Source of the DNA: an uncultured Alistipes sp.
GTDB taxonomy: Bacteria; Bacteroidota; Bacteroidia; Bacteroidales; Rikenellaceae
Length of the DNA stretch: 64,000 bases
NCBI GenBank assembly: GCA_910587675.1
Contig: CAJUMU010000006.1
Location: forward strand, 20,851 to 84,850
Direction: 5' to 3'
In this document: one piece after another, positions 26,253 through 35,267 of the stretch
Layout: every line of letters starts with the position of its first letter
Numbering within the stretch: the stretch's first letter is position 1
Notes under the pieces: model-generated
What the model was told of the DNA's origin: nothing
Seen by the model: only the letters and a program-made list of their open reading frames with translations
Database searches by the model: none
Program-made: the position numbers and the translations under genes

Positions 26253-27608
26253 CTACTTTTTGGGGGCGTTGGCCGCGGCGCGTGCGCGGATGATTCCCAT
26301 AACGGTCTGCTTGCCCAGACGTATGTGGTCCAGCAGAGGTATTCCCGCAGGACACGAGTACTGGCAGCAACCGCACTCTATGCAGTCGGTGATGCGCTCG
26401 CCTTCGACGCTCTCCCACATCTTCTTGCGCGACATCTTCGAGATGAGGTAGGGCTCCAGACCCATGGGGCACGCGCCCACGCACTTCGCGCACTTGATGC
26501 AGGGCGACTCCTGCACGCGTCGCGCCTCGACGCCGCTCAGCACCGTGATGCCCGAGCAACCCTTCGTGACGGGCGAATCGAGATTCACCATCGCGCGACC
26601 CATCATCGGACCGCCGTTCACCACCTTCACGTCGCCCTCGGGCAGACCGCCCGCCTTCTCGATGAGCTTGGCGACGGGAGTGCCCATGCGTGCGAGCAGG
26701 TTGCGCGGCTCGCTCACGCTCTTGCCCGTCACGGTTACGACGCGCTCGATCAACGGCTTGTTCTTCTGCACCGCCTCGTAAACCGCCACCGCGGTAGACG
26801 CGTTGCACACAACAGCACCCACGTGTATGGGCAGCCCGGGCGGAGGAGGCACCTGACGGCCCGTAACGGCCGCGATCAACTGCTTCTCGCCGCCCTGCGG
26901 ATACTGCACCTTCAAAGGCTCCACCCCGACGGCGAAACTCTTATCGGCGATGAGCGCGCGCAGATGCGCTATCGCGTCGGGTTTGTTGTTCTCGATGCCG
27001 ATGACGGCCTTGTCGACGCCCAGAGCGCGCTTCAGAATCTCGACGCCCACCAGCAGCTCCTCGCCGCGCTCCAGCATGGTGCGGTGGTCGGAGGTGAGGT
27101 AGGGTTCGCACTCCACGCCGTTTATTATAAGGTACTCGGCCTTGCAGCCCGGGGGTATCGACAGCTTCACGTGCGTGGGGAACGTCGCGCCGCCCATGCC
27201 GACGATGCCCGCATCCTTGATCTTGGCGATGATGGCCGCAGGATCGAGCGCGCATTCGCGCTTGATCTCGGGCGTACGGTCGATCTCGGGCATCCACTCG
27301 TCGCCCTCGCGTTTGATGGTAATCATCATCTGGCGCAGCCCCTGACCGTTGGGAACCATGTCCACAGCCGTCACAGTACCCGATACGGGAGAGTGGATAT
27401 TGGCCGACATGAAGCTCGACGCCTCGGCGATGAGCTGGCCCGTGAGCACCTTGTCGCCCTTGGCCACCTTGGCCGCGGCGGGTGCGCCGATGTGCTGTCC
27501 GAGCGGAATATTGACGACATCGGGAAGCTCCGCGACCTCTATGGCACGGCCGCAGCTCCATTTTTTATTATCCGACGGATGGACTCCGCCTATCGGAAAT
27601 GTCTTCAT
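26253..27608 (-). CDS. rnfC: Rnf complex subunit RnfC (NADH-binding, Fe-S)
   Basis: 451 residues from the ATG at 27608 (MKTFPIGGVHP). The GGVHP start, the Gly-rich NADH/FMN region (VGMGGATFPTHVKL) and two C-terminal 4Fe-4S clusters, CIKCAKCVGACP and CIECGCCQYSCP, give a complete RnfC. It is the cytoplasmic subunit that exchanges electrons with NAD(H). No long C-terminal repeat extension, as seen in E. coli RsxC, is present. Confidence 0.97.
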   Translation of the reverse strand: MKTFPIGGVHPSDNKKWSCGRAIEVAELPDVVNIPLGQHIGAPAAAKVAKGDKVLTGQLIAEASSFMSANIHSPVSGTVTAVDMVPNGQGLRQMMITIKREGDEWMPEIDRTPEIKRECALDPAAIIAKIKDAGIVGMGGATFPTHVKLSIPPGCKAEYLIINGVECEPYLTSDHRTMLERGEELLVGVEILKRALGVDKAVIGIENNKPDAIAHLRALIADKSFAVGVEPLKVQYPQGGEKQLIAAVTGRQVPPPPGLPIHVGAVVCNASTAVAVYEAVQKNKPLIERVVTVTGKSVSEPRNLLARMGTPVAKLIEKAGGLPEGDVKVVNGGPMMGRAMVNLDSPVTKGCSGITVLSGVEARRVQESPCIKCAKCVGACPMGLEPYLISKMSRKKMWESVEGERITDCIECGCCQYSCPAGIPLLDHIRLGKQTVMGIIRARAAANAPKK

Positions 27609-27618
27609 AACACGTATC

Positions 27619-28536
27619 TTATTTCTGCTCGTTAACACTCTTGTTATCGGCCTGCGATGCGGGAGCCGCGGCAGGCTTGGCCTCGGGTTTCGCCGCGGGG
27701 GCCTTGGACTCCTTGGGCAGAGGCTCCATGCCCTTGAGCGCGATGGCGCCCGTGGGGCACTCGTTCACGCACTTGCGGCAAAGCTTGCACTTCTGCGGAT
27801 CGATGTAGGCCAGATTGTTCTCGAGGGTGATGGCTCCGAAAGGACACGCCTTGACGCACTTTCCGCAACCGATACATCCCGCCTTGCAAGCCTTCATCAC
27901 CACCGCGCCCTTGTCCTTCGACACACAGCTCACGTACACCGCGCGGTTTTTGGGCCACTTTTTGCGCAACTCGATGATATTCTTGGGGCACGCCTTCACG
28001 CATGCGCCGCACGCGGTGCACTTCTCGGGATCGACTTCGGCCAAACCCGTCTCGGGACTGACATGAATGGCGTCGAAAGCGCACGCCTCGACGCAATCGC
28101 CGTAACCGAGGCATCCGAACGCGCACGCCGTCTCGCCCACATAGAGCGACGAGGCTACGGCGCAGCTCTTGGCGCCGTCGAATTCGTTCGTGCGCGGACG
28201 CTTGGCGCACGTGCCGCCGCAACGCACCGTCGCCACCGTGGGCTCCTTCTCGGGCGCGACCTTGCCCAGATAGGCCGCCGCCGTCTTCATGGTCTCGGCT
28301 CCTCCCACGGGGCAGAACAACGCCGAAATGTCATCGCGCTTGACCATGGCTTCGGCCATCGCACGGCATCCCGCGAATCCGCAGCCGCCGCAGTTGGCGC
28401 CCGGGAGCATCTTCTCCACCTCGTCGATGCGGGGATCCTCCTCGACCTTGAACTTCCGTGCCACGAAGTACAGGATAACGGCCGAGAGGATACCCAACAC
28501 GCTAAGTGTCAGAATAGTAAATAATAATACCGTCAT
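27619..28536 (-). CDS. rnfB: Rnf complex subunit RnfB (ferredoxin-like)
   Basis: 305 residues from the ATG at 28536. An N-terminal membrane helix is followed by the 4Fe-4S domain PGANCGGCGFAGC and by several ferredoxin-type CxxCxxCxxxCP motifs (CTACGACVKACP, CIGCGKCVKACP, CKLCRKCVNECP). RnfB receives electrons from reduced ferredoxin. The C-terminal 35 residues are Ala/Pro/Lys-rich and probably disordered. The start overlaps the rseC stop as ATGA, so translation is coupled. Reading upstream of this ATG enters the wrong frame of rseC. Confidence 0.96.
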   Translation of the reverse strand: MTVLLFTILTLSVLGILSAVILYFVARKFKVEEDPRIDEVEKMLPGANCGGCGFAGCRAMAEAMVKRDDISALFCPVGGAETMKTAAAYLGKVAPEKEPTVATVRCGGTCAKRPRTNEFDGAKSCAVASSLYVGETACAFGCLGYGDCVEACAFDAIHVSPETGLAEVDPEKCTACGACVKACPKNIIELRKKWPKNRAVYVSCVSKDKGAVVMKACKAGCIGCGKCVKACPFGAITLENNLAYIDPQKCKLCRKCVNECPTGAIALKGMEPLPKESKAPAAKPEAKPAAAPASQADNKSVNEQK

Positions 28537-28961
28537 TTTGTTATTTTTGTTATTGTGAATTTTATGCTCTTTCCTATTCTGTCGCGCAACGCATACAACA
28601 ACACGTAATAGACCGCCGCGCCGCCCAACGCACCCGCAGCCGCGACTCCTTCGCCGACTCCCGCCGCCGTCAGTCCCGCGAGCGATGCCGCCAAAACAAA
28701 AAAAGGCGCCACATACGCCAAAGCCACCGATCGTGTCCCCATAGAGTTGCTGCGCAGAGCCACCTCCACCTCGTCGCCGACGTTGAATTCGTCGGCTCGG
28801 TCGGTCTCGACCTCGACGATCCTGTCGGCCGATTCGCCCGCACCGCAAACACTGCGGGCCTGACACGACCCGCACGCGCTGTTCACCGTCATACGGACGA
28901 CTACCCTCGCGCCCTGCACGCGCACCACCTCACCGCAATGTTTCACCTCCGCGCCGCTCAT
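28533..28961 (-). CDS. rseC: RseC/MucC family membrane protein (SoxR-reducing type)
   Basis: 142 residues. The N-terminal half has the Cys pattern CGSCQARSVCG with a further Cys upstream, and the second half has two membrane helices (about 78-122), the RseC/MucC layout. Such proteins stand at the head of Rnf operons in Bacteroidota, and in E. coli RseC works with Rsx to keep SoxR reduced. Its role here is probably complex assembly or electron transfer; no soxR is nearby. It lies 21 bases after nadE. Confidence 0.9.
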   Translation of the reverse strand: MSGAEVKHCGEVVRVQGARVVVRMTVNSACGSCQARSVCGAGESADRIVEVETDRADEFNVGDEVEVALRSNSMGTRSVALAYVAPFFVLAASLAGLTAAGVGEGVAAAGALGGAAVYYVLLYALRDRIGKSIKFTITKITK

Positions 28962-28982
28962 CTTCGCAGACGTCTCCGTCGT

Positions 28983-30566
28983 CTAATAACCGTATTTGTT
29001 AATCAAAGGCAACAGGCATTCGTGACGGAACGCGCAAGCCGAGAGCCGCAGCACGGGCGGATACTGGTAGCGTTTCTTCACGTTCTGCATCACCATCGTA
29101 TGTATCTTCTCCACCACCTTGGCGTCGAAACCCGCATTCACGATCTCCTCGCGGTGCTGGCCCTCCTCGATCATACGATACAGGATGGCGTCCACCACCT
29201 CGTACGGAGGTAGCGAGTCGCTGTCCTTCTGGTTGGGACGCAACTCCGACGAAGGCTCCTTTTTCAGGATCTCCTCGGGAATCACATTGCCGAAAGCGTG
29301 GTTTATATAACGGGCCAGATCGTATATCTCGCTCTTGTAAAGGTCGCCCGTCACGCTGAACGCCCCCGCCGTGTCGCCGTAAAGCGTGCACCATCCTATG
29401 GCGTTCTCGCTCTTGTTCGAGGAGTTGAGCAACACATACCCCTCCTTATTCTGCAAAGCCATGAGCAGCACGGTACGTATTCGCGACTGGATATTCTCCT
29501 CCGTAGCGTCGAACTCGGTGCCGCCTGTCACGGGCTTCAAAGTATCCATGATAGCCGTATACGCCTCGTTGATGGGCAATACGCTGTACTCTATTCCGAG
29601 GTTCTCGGCCAGACGCTTGGCATCCTCCACCGACTCGTCCGACGAGAACTGCGACGGCATCATCAACCCCTTGACATTCTCGGCGCCCAGCGCGCCCACG
29701 GCCAGACAAGCCACCACCGAGGAGTCGATACCTCCCGACAGACCCACGCCCGCCTTCTCGTAACCGTTCTTGCGGAAAAAATCGCGCAAGCCCAAGCAGG
29801 CAGCCTTGTAGACCATGCGCGTACGATCCTTGTACGACGTATAGGGCACCTCCACTTCTTCATGCGGCATCATGGTGTCGAACACGCGGAAATCCTCCTC
29901 GAAACTCTTCAACAGGAGCTCCACCTTGCCCGATTTGTTCATTATGCCCGACGTGCCGTCGTACACCAGATCGCCCGAGCCGCCCACTTGGTTGATGATT
30001 ATGATGTTGCGACACTCCGTGTAGGTCAGTCGGCGCATGCTCTCGTAACGGTACGAAAGCAGCCCCTTGCCGTAACGGCGCGCATTGACGCTCACCACGA
30101 AATCGGCCTCCGAGTCGAGCTCGTGCAGGTGCGTGAGGTCGTCGCCTACCATGACGGCTATCTTGCGGCCGCACACTTCGACGACTTTGTACCCCTCGCC
30201 CGAGACGATGAATCCCATCTCGCGTCGCGCCGTAACATGCTGTTTCTCTATAACATCGCATATACGGCCGTCGCTCAGCACCGCAGCCGCGCTCACCGCG
30301 CCGCGCTCGGTCAGCACGGGCGAACCCACGATGGCCGTGCACCGTCGGCACGACTTGGCGATGCGCTCCAACGCCTCCTCGCACATTGTCAAAAAAGTGG
30401 TTTTACGCAACAGATCGTACGCCGGCGTGCCGCTCACGGCATACTCGGCGAACAGCACCAAATCCGCACCTTCGCCCTCGGCCTTACGGATGGCCTCGAC
30501 GATACGGGACGCATTCCCTTCGATATCGCCGATCGTGTAATTCAATTGGGCAAGAGCTATCTTCAT
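28983..30566 (-). CDS. nadE: NAD+ synthetase with nitrilase-type domain lacking the catalytic Cys
   Basis: 527 residues. The C-terminal synthetase domain (from about 270) is intact: the ATP loop GLSGGIDSSV and the NSSNKSENAIGWCTLYGD block are present. It makes NAD+ from deamido-NAD and ATP. The N-terminal domain is nitrilase-like and should release ammonia from glutamine: Glu41 (FAEYAVSG) and Lys108 (EKQHV) can be aligned with the triad, but where the family has ICED the sequence is VGDD, with Gly141 (codon GGC) in place of the nucleophilic Cys. So glutaminase activity is doubtful and the enzyme may use free ammonia. It heads the rseC-rnf operon with its own -7 box. Confidence 0.93.
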   Translation of the reverse strand: MKIALAQLNYTIGDIEGNASRIVEAIRKAEGEGADLVLFAEYAVSGTPAYDLLRKTTFLTMCEEALERIAKSCRRCTAIVGSPVLTERGAVSAAAVLSDGRICDVIEKQHVTARREMGFIVSGEGYKVVEVCGRKIAVMVGDDLTHLHELDSEADFVVSVNARRYGKGLLSYRYESMRRLTYTECRNIIIINQVGGSGDLVYDGTSGIMNKSGKVELLLKSFEEDFRVFDTMMPHEEVEVPYTSYKDRTRMVYKAACLGLRDFFRKNGYEKAGVGLSGGIDSSVVACLAVGALGAENVKGLMMPSQFSSDESVEDAKRLAENLGIEYSVLPINEAYTAIMDTLKPVTGGTEFDATEENIQSRIRTVLLMALQNKEGYVLLNSSNKSENAIGWCTLYGDTAGAFSVTGDLYKSEIYDLARYINHAFGNVIPEEILKKEPSSELRPNQKDSDSLPPYEVVDAILYRMIEEGQHREEIVNAGFDAKVVEKIHTMVMQNVKKRYQYPPVLRLSACAFRHECLLPLINKYGY

Positions 30567-30600
30567 TACGAGAAAATTTATTAAACCTCAGATATCCGGA

Positions 30601-30608
30601 CAAAGTTA
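30601..30608 (-). promoter_or_regulatory. TAnnTTTG -7 box of nadE-rseC-rnf
   Basis: TAACTTTG on the minus strand, 35 bases before nadE. TTG triplets upstream are too close for an ideal -33. Confidence 0.5.
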
Positions 30609-30720
30609 GTCATAATTTTTCAACAATGACAGACTTAGCGAGTTTTTTGCGCAAAATGAGACGAGCGGCCGCATCGCGCGCTCACGACGCCGACATTTTC
30701 GCCCGCTGCCGCCGAATATA

Positions 30721-30754
30721 AAAAACATGCGGACCGCCTCGGCGATCCGCATGT
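30721..30754 (-). terminator. Terminator of the Nif3/zinc-ribbon unit
   Basis: 14-bp stem ACATGCGGACCGCC (30725-30738) with GGCGATCCGCATGT (30741-30754), one mismatch; on the minus strand a T6 run follows. Confidence 0.8.
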
Positions 30755-30776
30755 AATCTATACGGCTTCCGCTACA

Positions 30777-31535
30777 CTATTCGTTGCTCTCGTCATTGTC
30801 GGCCACCAGAATACGGCCGCAATACTCGCACACGATAAGTTTCTTGCCTTGACGGATATCCGACTGACGCTGAGGAGGAATACGGTTGAAGCAACCGCCG
30901 CACGCATCACGCTTCACCGTCACCACGGCCAGACCGTTGCGCACGCTGCGGCGTATACGGTCGTAAGCCGACAACAGACGCTCGTCGATCTTGGTCTTGG
31001 CTTTCTCGGCCTTGGCGGTGAGCGACGCCACCTGATCGGCCGTCTCGGCCTCGATGCTCTCCAACTCGGCTTTCTTGGCGTTCAGATCGCTCTCGCGCTC
31101 CGTCACCACGCCCTCGGCATCCTCCAACTGGGCCTTTTTGCTCTTCACGGCCGCCGAATACTCCTTGAGTCGCTTTTCGGCAAGCTCTATTTCGAGCTCC
31201 TGATACTCGATCTCTTTCGAAATGGCATCGAACTCGCGATTATTGCGCACATTGTTCTGCTGCTCCTTGTAATGCGATATCTGAATTTTGGCCTGATCGA
31301 CCTCGCGCTTGCGCTGCTTGGTCAGAGAGTTGAACTCGTCGATCTCGCCGTTGATGTTTTCGATGCGGGTCTTCAGGCCTTCGATCTCGTCCTCCAAGTC
31401 CTGCACTTCCAATGGCAGTTCACCCTTCACCTTGTTGATCTCATCAATCTGAGAATCAATCTTCTGCAACTCATAGAGAGCCATGATCTTCTCTTGCATC
31501 GAGTAATCGACTTCAGATGTTTTCTTTTGTGCCAT
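30777..31535 (-). CDS. Coiled-coil zinc-ribbon protein (DUF164/C4-type zinc ribbon)
   Basis: 252 residues from the ATG at 31535 (MAQKKTSEV). About residues 15-195 form a long antiparallel coiled coil rich in Glu/Lys. The C-terminus holds a C4 zinc ribbon, CGGC ... CEYC, with RIPPQRQSDIRQG between them as usual for this family. The family occurs widely and often next to Nif3, as here, 38 bases downstream of it. The function is not firmly known; a nucleic-acid or ribosome-associated role has been proposed for relatives. Confidence 0.9.
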   Translation of the reverse strand: MAQKKTSEVDYSMQEKIMALYELQKIDSQIDEINKVKGELPLEVQDLEDEIEGLKTRIENINGEIDEFNSLTKQRKREVDQAKIQISHYKEQQNNVRNNREFDAISKEIEYQELEIELAEKRLKEYSAAVKSKKAQLEDAEGVVTERESDLNAKKAELESIEAETADQVASLTAKAEKAKTKIDERLLSAYDRIRRSVRNGLAVVTVKRDACGGCFNRIPPQRQSDIRQGKKLIVCEYCGRILVADNDESNE

Positions 31536-31573
31536 ATATTTTAAGTTTGTTGAATCAAGCCTGTCGCAGCCCC

Positions 31574-32353
31574 TCACAGCATGTAATTCACCGGGTTGCG
31601 CGAGCACACACTCTTGCGAACGGCAAAGATAGGTAAATTTTTCGATAAAATGTCAAATAAAATTTCAATCGCGCAATATTCGCTCTCGAAATGCCCCATA
31701 TCCGCCAAAATCATCCTATCGTCGTGGCGCATGAAGTCGTTATACTTCAGATCGGCAGTCAGGTATATGTCGGCTCCCGCGGCATGAGCCTCGTCGATGA
31801 GCGAGCCGCCCGATCCCGTACACACGGCCACGCGGCGCACCTCGTCGCGCACCACGTCGCTATGGCGCAACGCCTTGACGCCGAAACGATTCATCACCTC
31901 GCGCATGAAACGCTCGCTCGCCACCGCCTCGGGCAACTCTCCCACGGCGCCGAAGCCCGCCCCCTCGGCGGTTGGTTGCAGCACCCCGATATTCCGCAAC
32001 CCCAGAATTTGCGCCACGCGCCGACTCATGCCCTCGGGTGCGCTGTCGAGATTGGTATGCGCGGCATAGAGCGCGATGCCGCGGCGGATCGCCTCCTCCA
32101 CGCACCTCTCGACAGTATTGGCCGAATTGAGGCGTTTCAAGGGGCGGAACACTATCGGATGGTGGGTTATGACCATGTCGCAATCCTCACGCACCGCCTC
32201 GGCGAGCACCTCCTCGGTGACATCCACCGCCAGCAAAGCGCAATGCGCCTCGTCGTCGGGACGCCCGACTATCAAACCCGCGTTATCGTACGACTCCTGC
32301 AACCCGAGCGGCGCGAAAGCCTCGATCGCCGCCGCGATATCTTTTACCTTCAT
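31574..32353 (-). CDS. Nif3-like dinuclear metal centre hexameric protein
   Basis: 259 residues, the short form without the middle PII-like insertion. Metal ligands are visible in VITHHPIVFRPLK, the DLKYNDFM block and GHFESEY near the C-terminus. Members are ring-shaped and hold two metals; a GTP cyclohydrolase-like or NAD-related hydrolase role has been proposed but is not settled. It is first in a unit with the zinc-ribbon protein, a pairing conserved in many bacteria. Confidence 0.93.
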   Translation of the reverse strand: MKVKDIAAAIEAFAPLGLQESYDNAGLIVGRPDDEAHCALLAVDVTEEVLAEAVREDCDMVITHHPIVFRPLKRLNSANTVERCVEEAIRRGIALYAAHTNLDSAPEGMSRRVAQILGLRNIGVLQPTAEGAGFGAVGELPEAVASERFMREVMNRFGVKALRHSDVVRDEVRRVAVCTGSGGSLIDEAHAAGADIYLTADLKYNDFMRHDDRMILADMGHFESEYCAIEILFDILSKNLPIFAVRKSVCSRNPVNYML

Positions 32354-32448
32354 GGTTAAACAATATCAATTATAATGTTCAATAAAATGAAACTCGGCTT
32401 TAACTTTATTGAACTCGGAATGAATAAAATTAAACCGATCCTAAATTT

Positions 32449-32553
32449 CGACATGGCTGTGCCATGTCGGCAGTTCGCCGCCACCTCGCGCGGCGGACTG
32501 CAACTCGCTTTACGCTCGTCCGCGTCCTCCGCTGTCGGCGAACGCCGAAAACA
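32449..32553 (+). repeat. Structured repeat, class 1 copy
   Basis: Hairpin CGACATGGC-TGT-GCCATGTCG (32449-32469), GCAGTTCGCCGCC, GGCGGACTGC, the middle AACTCGCTTTACGCTCGTCC, then GTCGGCGAAC. CGGAC/GTCCG can close the middle. Its middle is shared with the class 2 copy at 22955, which joins the classes. It ends 10 bases from the merR-type stop. The AT-rich 95 bases to its left hold TTCAATAAA/TTTATTGAA. Confidence 0.75.
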
Positions 32554-32562
32554 GTCATGCCG

Positions 32563-33105
32563 TCAGAACAACGACTGCTCGTAAAACGGAAACAGTTCCT
32601 TGTTCTCGCCCTCGCTCTTTCGGCGTCGGCGCGCGCGTTTCATCGGCTGCTCGACGCCGCCCGACGACTCGGCGACGTTCTCCTCGGCCGCAGCTGAATC
32701 CGCTATCGTTTCGACCGTGACTTCGGACGGCTCCTCGACGTCGCCCGAAACGGCCGACTCCACTATCTGCACGCCCTCGCCCGCCTTCAGCTCCTCGCGC
32801 ACCTCGACCAAAGTCGAGCGTATGCGCTGCAAACGCTCCAGAAGCTCGGTTTCGCGCGACAACTCCTTGCGCGAACTCTTCATCACCTTGTTCGCGCCGT
32901 CGAGCGTCATCCCGCGCTCCTTCACCAAATGGTAGATTTGCTTGAGCTTCTCCACATCCTCGGGCGAGAACATGCGGTTGCCCTTTTTGTTCTTATGCGG
33001 GCGTATGCAATCGAACTTCGATTCCCAATGGCGGATCAACGAAGCGTTCACGTCGAACATCTCCGCCACCTCGCCCATCGAATAAAAGAGTTTTTTCGCA
33101 GCCAT
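32563..33105 (-). CDS. MerR family transcriptional regulator
   Basis: 180 residues. The N-terminal MerR helix-turn-helix is complete (FYSMGEVAEMFDVNASLIRHWES at 6-28 and the wing region NRMFSPEDVEKLKQIYHLV). A dimerisation helix with ERLQRIRSTLVEVREEL follows, then an acidic stretch and a basic tail (RARRRRKSEG). No effector domain or metal-binding cysteines are seen. This short MerR with the RPHKNKKGNRMF wing is common in Bacteroidota, with unknown targets. It lies 8 bases after the RsmF-like gene in the dNK-RsmF-MerR unit. Confidence 0.92.
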   Translation of the reverse strand: MAAKKLFYSMGEVAEMFDVNASLIRHWESKFDCIRPHKNKKGNRMFSPEDVEKLKQIYHLVKERGMTLDGANKVMKSSRKELSRETELLERLQRIRSTLVEVREELKAGEGVQIVESAVSGDVEEPSEVTVETIADSAAAEENVAESSGGVEQPMKRARRRRKSEGENKELFPFYEQSLF

Positions 33106-33113
33106 AATATATG

Positions 33114-34487
33114 TTATTTCAATATTCTCAACGAATTGGGATACATGTTATTCACTCTGCCGCCTATGCGTTTGGCGAATCCCAAGGGCCGACCGCCGAA
33201 CGTCACGATATTCACCCCCTCGGCCAGCCCCGAGGCGTCGATATCCTGCTTGCGCAGAAAGCGCAGAGCCGTCGGATAGTCCGCATCGCGACATTCGGCG
33301 GCGGAGAGATCGAGATCGGCGAACAGAGCCAACGCCCCGTCGGGCTTCAACAGCCCCTTGAACACGCGCCCCATCGCGACACCCGAATATATGACCGAGA
33401 GCGTCCCCGCGAGGGCCGCCACATCGTCGTAACGCTCGGCATAGCAACCGTAAAGATTCTCCCCCGCCTCGTAAAAACGCATCCGCTCGCCATCGCGCAC
33501 CCAACGGCTCAACTCGCGCACGTCGGCCTTTGCGACAGGTGTCATCGCCTGCCGTCGCGCCTTCGGTTCACGCCGACGCGACGGCTCGCCGCTCTTGCGC
33601 GCCACGGCCAGAAACATCCCCTCGCCCGATACCCTGTGCGGAAAAAAACGGAACGTGCTGAACGCCCCCTCCTCGCCCGTCGCCACGCCCCACGACGGAT
33701 CGACGGCAACGGGCGGCGCGGCGCACAGCTCGTCGCCGAACTCGGCGCAGGCGCGGCGAAGCACCTCCTCGTCCTCGGTGCGGTTGAAAGTGCAGGTGCT
33801 GTATATCAATATGCCTCCCGCGCGCAGGGCGCGGAAAGCGTTTCGCAGAATCTCCGTCTGCCGCTCGGCGCACATGGCCACACCGGCTTCGCTCCACTGC
33901 GCGCACGCCTCCTCCGACTTGCGGAACATGCCCTCGCCCGAGCAGGGAGCGTCGACCGCCACGGCGTCGAACCACTCCTCGAACGCCGCCACGCGGGCCG
34001 AATCGTTGCACGCGACGACCATGTTGCCCGCGCCCCACTTGCGCGCATTGTCGGCCAACACGGCTGCGCGACCGCGGTTTATCTCGTTGGCCACCACCAA
34101 CCCCTCGCGCCCGACCAAAGAGGCGTAATGGGTGCTTTTTCCGCCCGGGGCCGCGCACATGTCGAGCACGCGCATGCCTCGGCACGCCTCCGCGCCGCCC
34201 GCGGCCTCGGCGAGGATATAGCCCGCGAATTGCGAGGCCGCCTCCTGAACGTAATAGGCTCCCGCATGGAAATCGGGGTCGAGCGTGAAACTCGGACGCT
34301 CGGCGAGCACGTATCCGTCGCGGCTCCACGGCACGCCGCGGCCGCCCCACTTCTCCGCCATCGCCTTGCGCGGATTAAGACGCACGGCGACCGACGGTTC
34401 GTCGTTCAGCGCGACGAAGAGGCGTTCGGCCTCCTCCGCGCCCAACTCGCGCCGCATGCGCTCTGCGAACGGTTCGGGCAACCTCAT
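33114..34487 (-). CDS. rRNA (cytosine-C5)-methyltransferase, RsmF/NSUN type
   Basis: 457 residues. The SAM-binding motif VLDMCAAPGGKSTHYASL is followed by the two catalytic cysteines in DAPCSGEGMF and STCTFNRTEDEE. The C-terminal part has the PUA-like region of RsmF (RMRFYEAGENLYGCYAERYD), so 16S rRNA C1407 or a nearby cytosine is the probable target. The start overlaps the stop of the deoxynucleoside kinase gene by four bases. Confidence 0.92.
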   Translation of the reverse strand: MRLPEPFAERMRRELGAEEAERLFVALNDEPSVAVRLNPRKAMAEKWGGRGVPWSRDGYVLAERPSFTLDPDFHAGAYYVQEAASQFAGYILAEAAGGAEACRGMRVLDMCAAPGGKSTHYASLVGREGLVVANEINRGRAAVLADNARKWGAGNMVVACNDSARVAAFEEWFDAVAVDAPCSGEGMFRKSEEACAQWSEAGVAMCAERQTEILRNAFRALRAGGILIYSTCTFNRTEDEEVLRRACAEFGDELCAAPPVAVDPSWGVATGEEGAFSTFRFFPHRVSGEGMFLAVARKSGEPSRRREPKARRQAMTPVAKADVRELSRWVRDGERMRFYEAGENLYGCYAERYDDVAALAGTLSVIYSGVAMGRVFKGLLKPDGALALFADLDLSAAECRDADYPTALRFLRKQDIDASGLAEGVNIVTFGGRPLGFAKRIGGRVNNMYPNSLRILK

Positions 34488-35101
34488 AAGATCCTCCCTC
34501 CCGAAATTCGGTCCAACCTCGCGCAGATGCGCTCCAACACCGCGGGATTCTCCACGAAATCCTCCGAATCCTTATCCACGATAAGCACCTCGCCGCGGTA
34601 TATGTCGTTGATCCAATGTTCGTACTTCTCGTTCAGGCGCGTGAGGTAGCTCTCGTCGATATTCATCTCGTAATCGCGGCCGCGCCGCTTGATCTGCGAC
34701 ACCAGAGTCGGGATGCTCGCCCGCAGATATATCAACACGTCGGGACGAGGTATGAGATTGGTCGTCAGGTCGAAGATCTTCATGTAGGTGGCGAAGTCGC
34801 GCGAGGTCATAAGCCCCATCTCGTGCAGATTGGCGGCGAAGATGTGGGCATCCTCGTAAATGGTGCGATCCTGAAAGATATCGGCGTCGCCCGCCGACAG
34901 CATATTCAGCGTCTGCTGAATACGGCTGCCGAGAAACGATATCTGAAGCTGGAACGCCCAACGGCTCATGTCGTTATAGAAATCGCCGATATAAGGGTTA
35001 TCGGACTCCTCGAAATAGGCTTTGGCCCCGTAATGTCGGGTCAGAATATCGGTAAGGGTCGTCTTGCCGCTCCCGATATTGCCTGCAATAGCTACATACA
35101 T
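34484..35101 (-). CDS. Deoxynucleoside kinase
   Basis: 205 residues. The P loop is AIAGNIGSGKTT (4-15). FEESDNPYIGDFYNDMSRWA supplies the substrate Glu, and FQDRTIYEDAHIF is the DR(S/T)IYED motif of the dCK/dGK family. A lid-like region LKRRGR (here IKRRGRDYE) follows. It phosphorylates deoxyadenosine, deoxyguanosine or deoxycytidine for nucleotide salvage; specificity is not evident. It is first in the unit with the RsmF-like and MerR genes. Confidence 0.93.
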   Translation of the reverse strand: MYVAIAGNIGSGKTTLTDILTRHYGAKAYFEESDNPYIGDFYNDMSRWAFQLQISFLGSRIQQTLNMLSAGDADIFQDRTIYEDAHIFAANLHEMGLMTSRDFATYMKIFDLTTNLIPRPDVLIYLRASIPTLVSQIKRRGRDYEMNIDESYLTRLNEKYEHWINDIYRGEVLIVDKDSEDFVENPAVLERICARLDRISGGRIL

Positions 35102-35184
35102 GGTTCACTATCATTAGTCGGAGCAATCGCATAGCTTTTCGAGGCATACGATCGCTTTCATTTATAATTATCCTGTCACAATAT

Positions 35185-35266
35185 CGACATCGCTCGGCGA
35201 TGTCGGCAGTTCGCCGCCACCCCGCGCGGCGGACTGCTGCGCACTCCCCCGCTGTCGGCGAACAGC
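35185..35266 (+). repeat. Structured repeat, class 1 copy
   Basis: Hairpin CGACATCGC-TCG-GCGATGTCG, GCAGTTCGCCGCC, GGCGGACTGC, a short middle, then GCTGTCGGCGAACAGC. It ends two bases before the GH3-family stop and lies in the region upstream of the deoxynucleoside kinase gene. Confidence 0.78.
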
Positions 35267-35267
35267 G

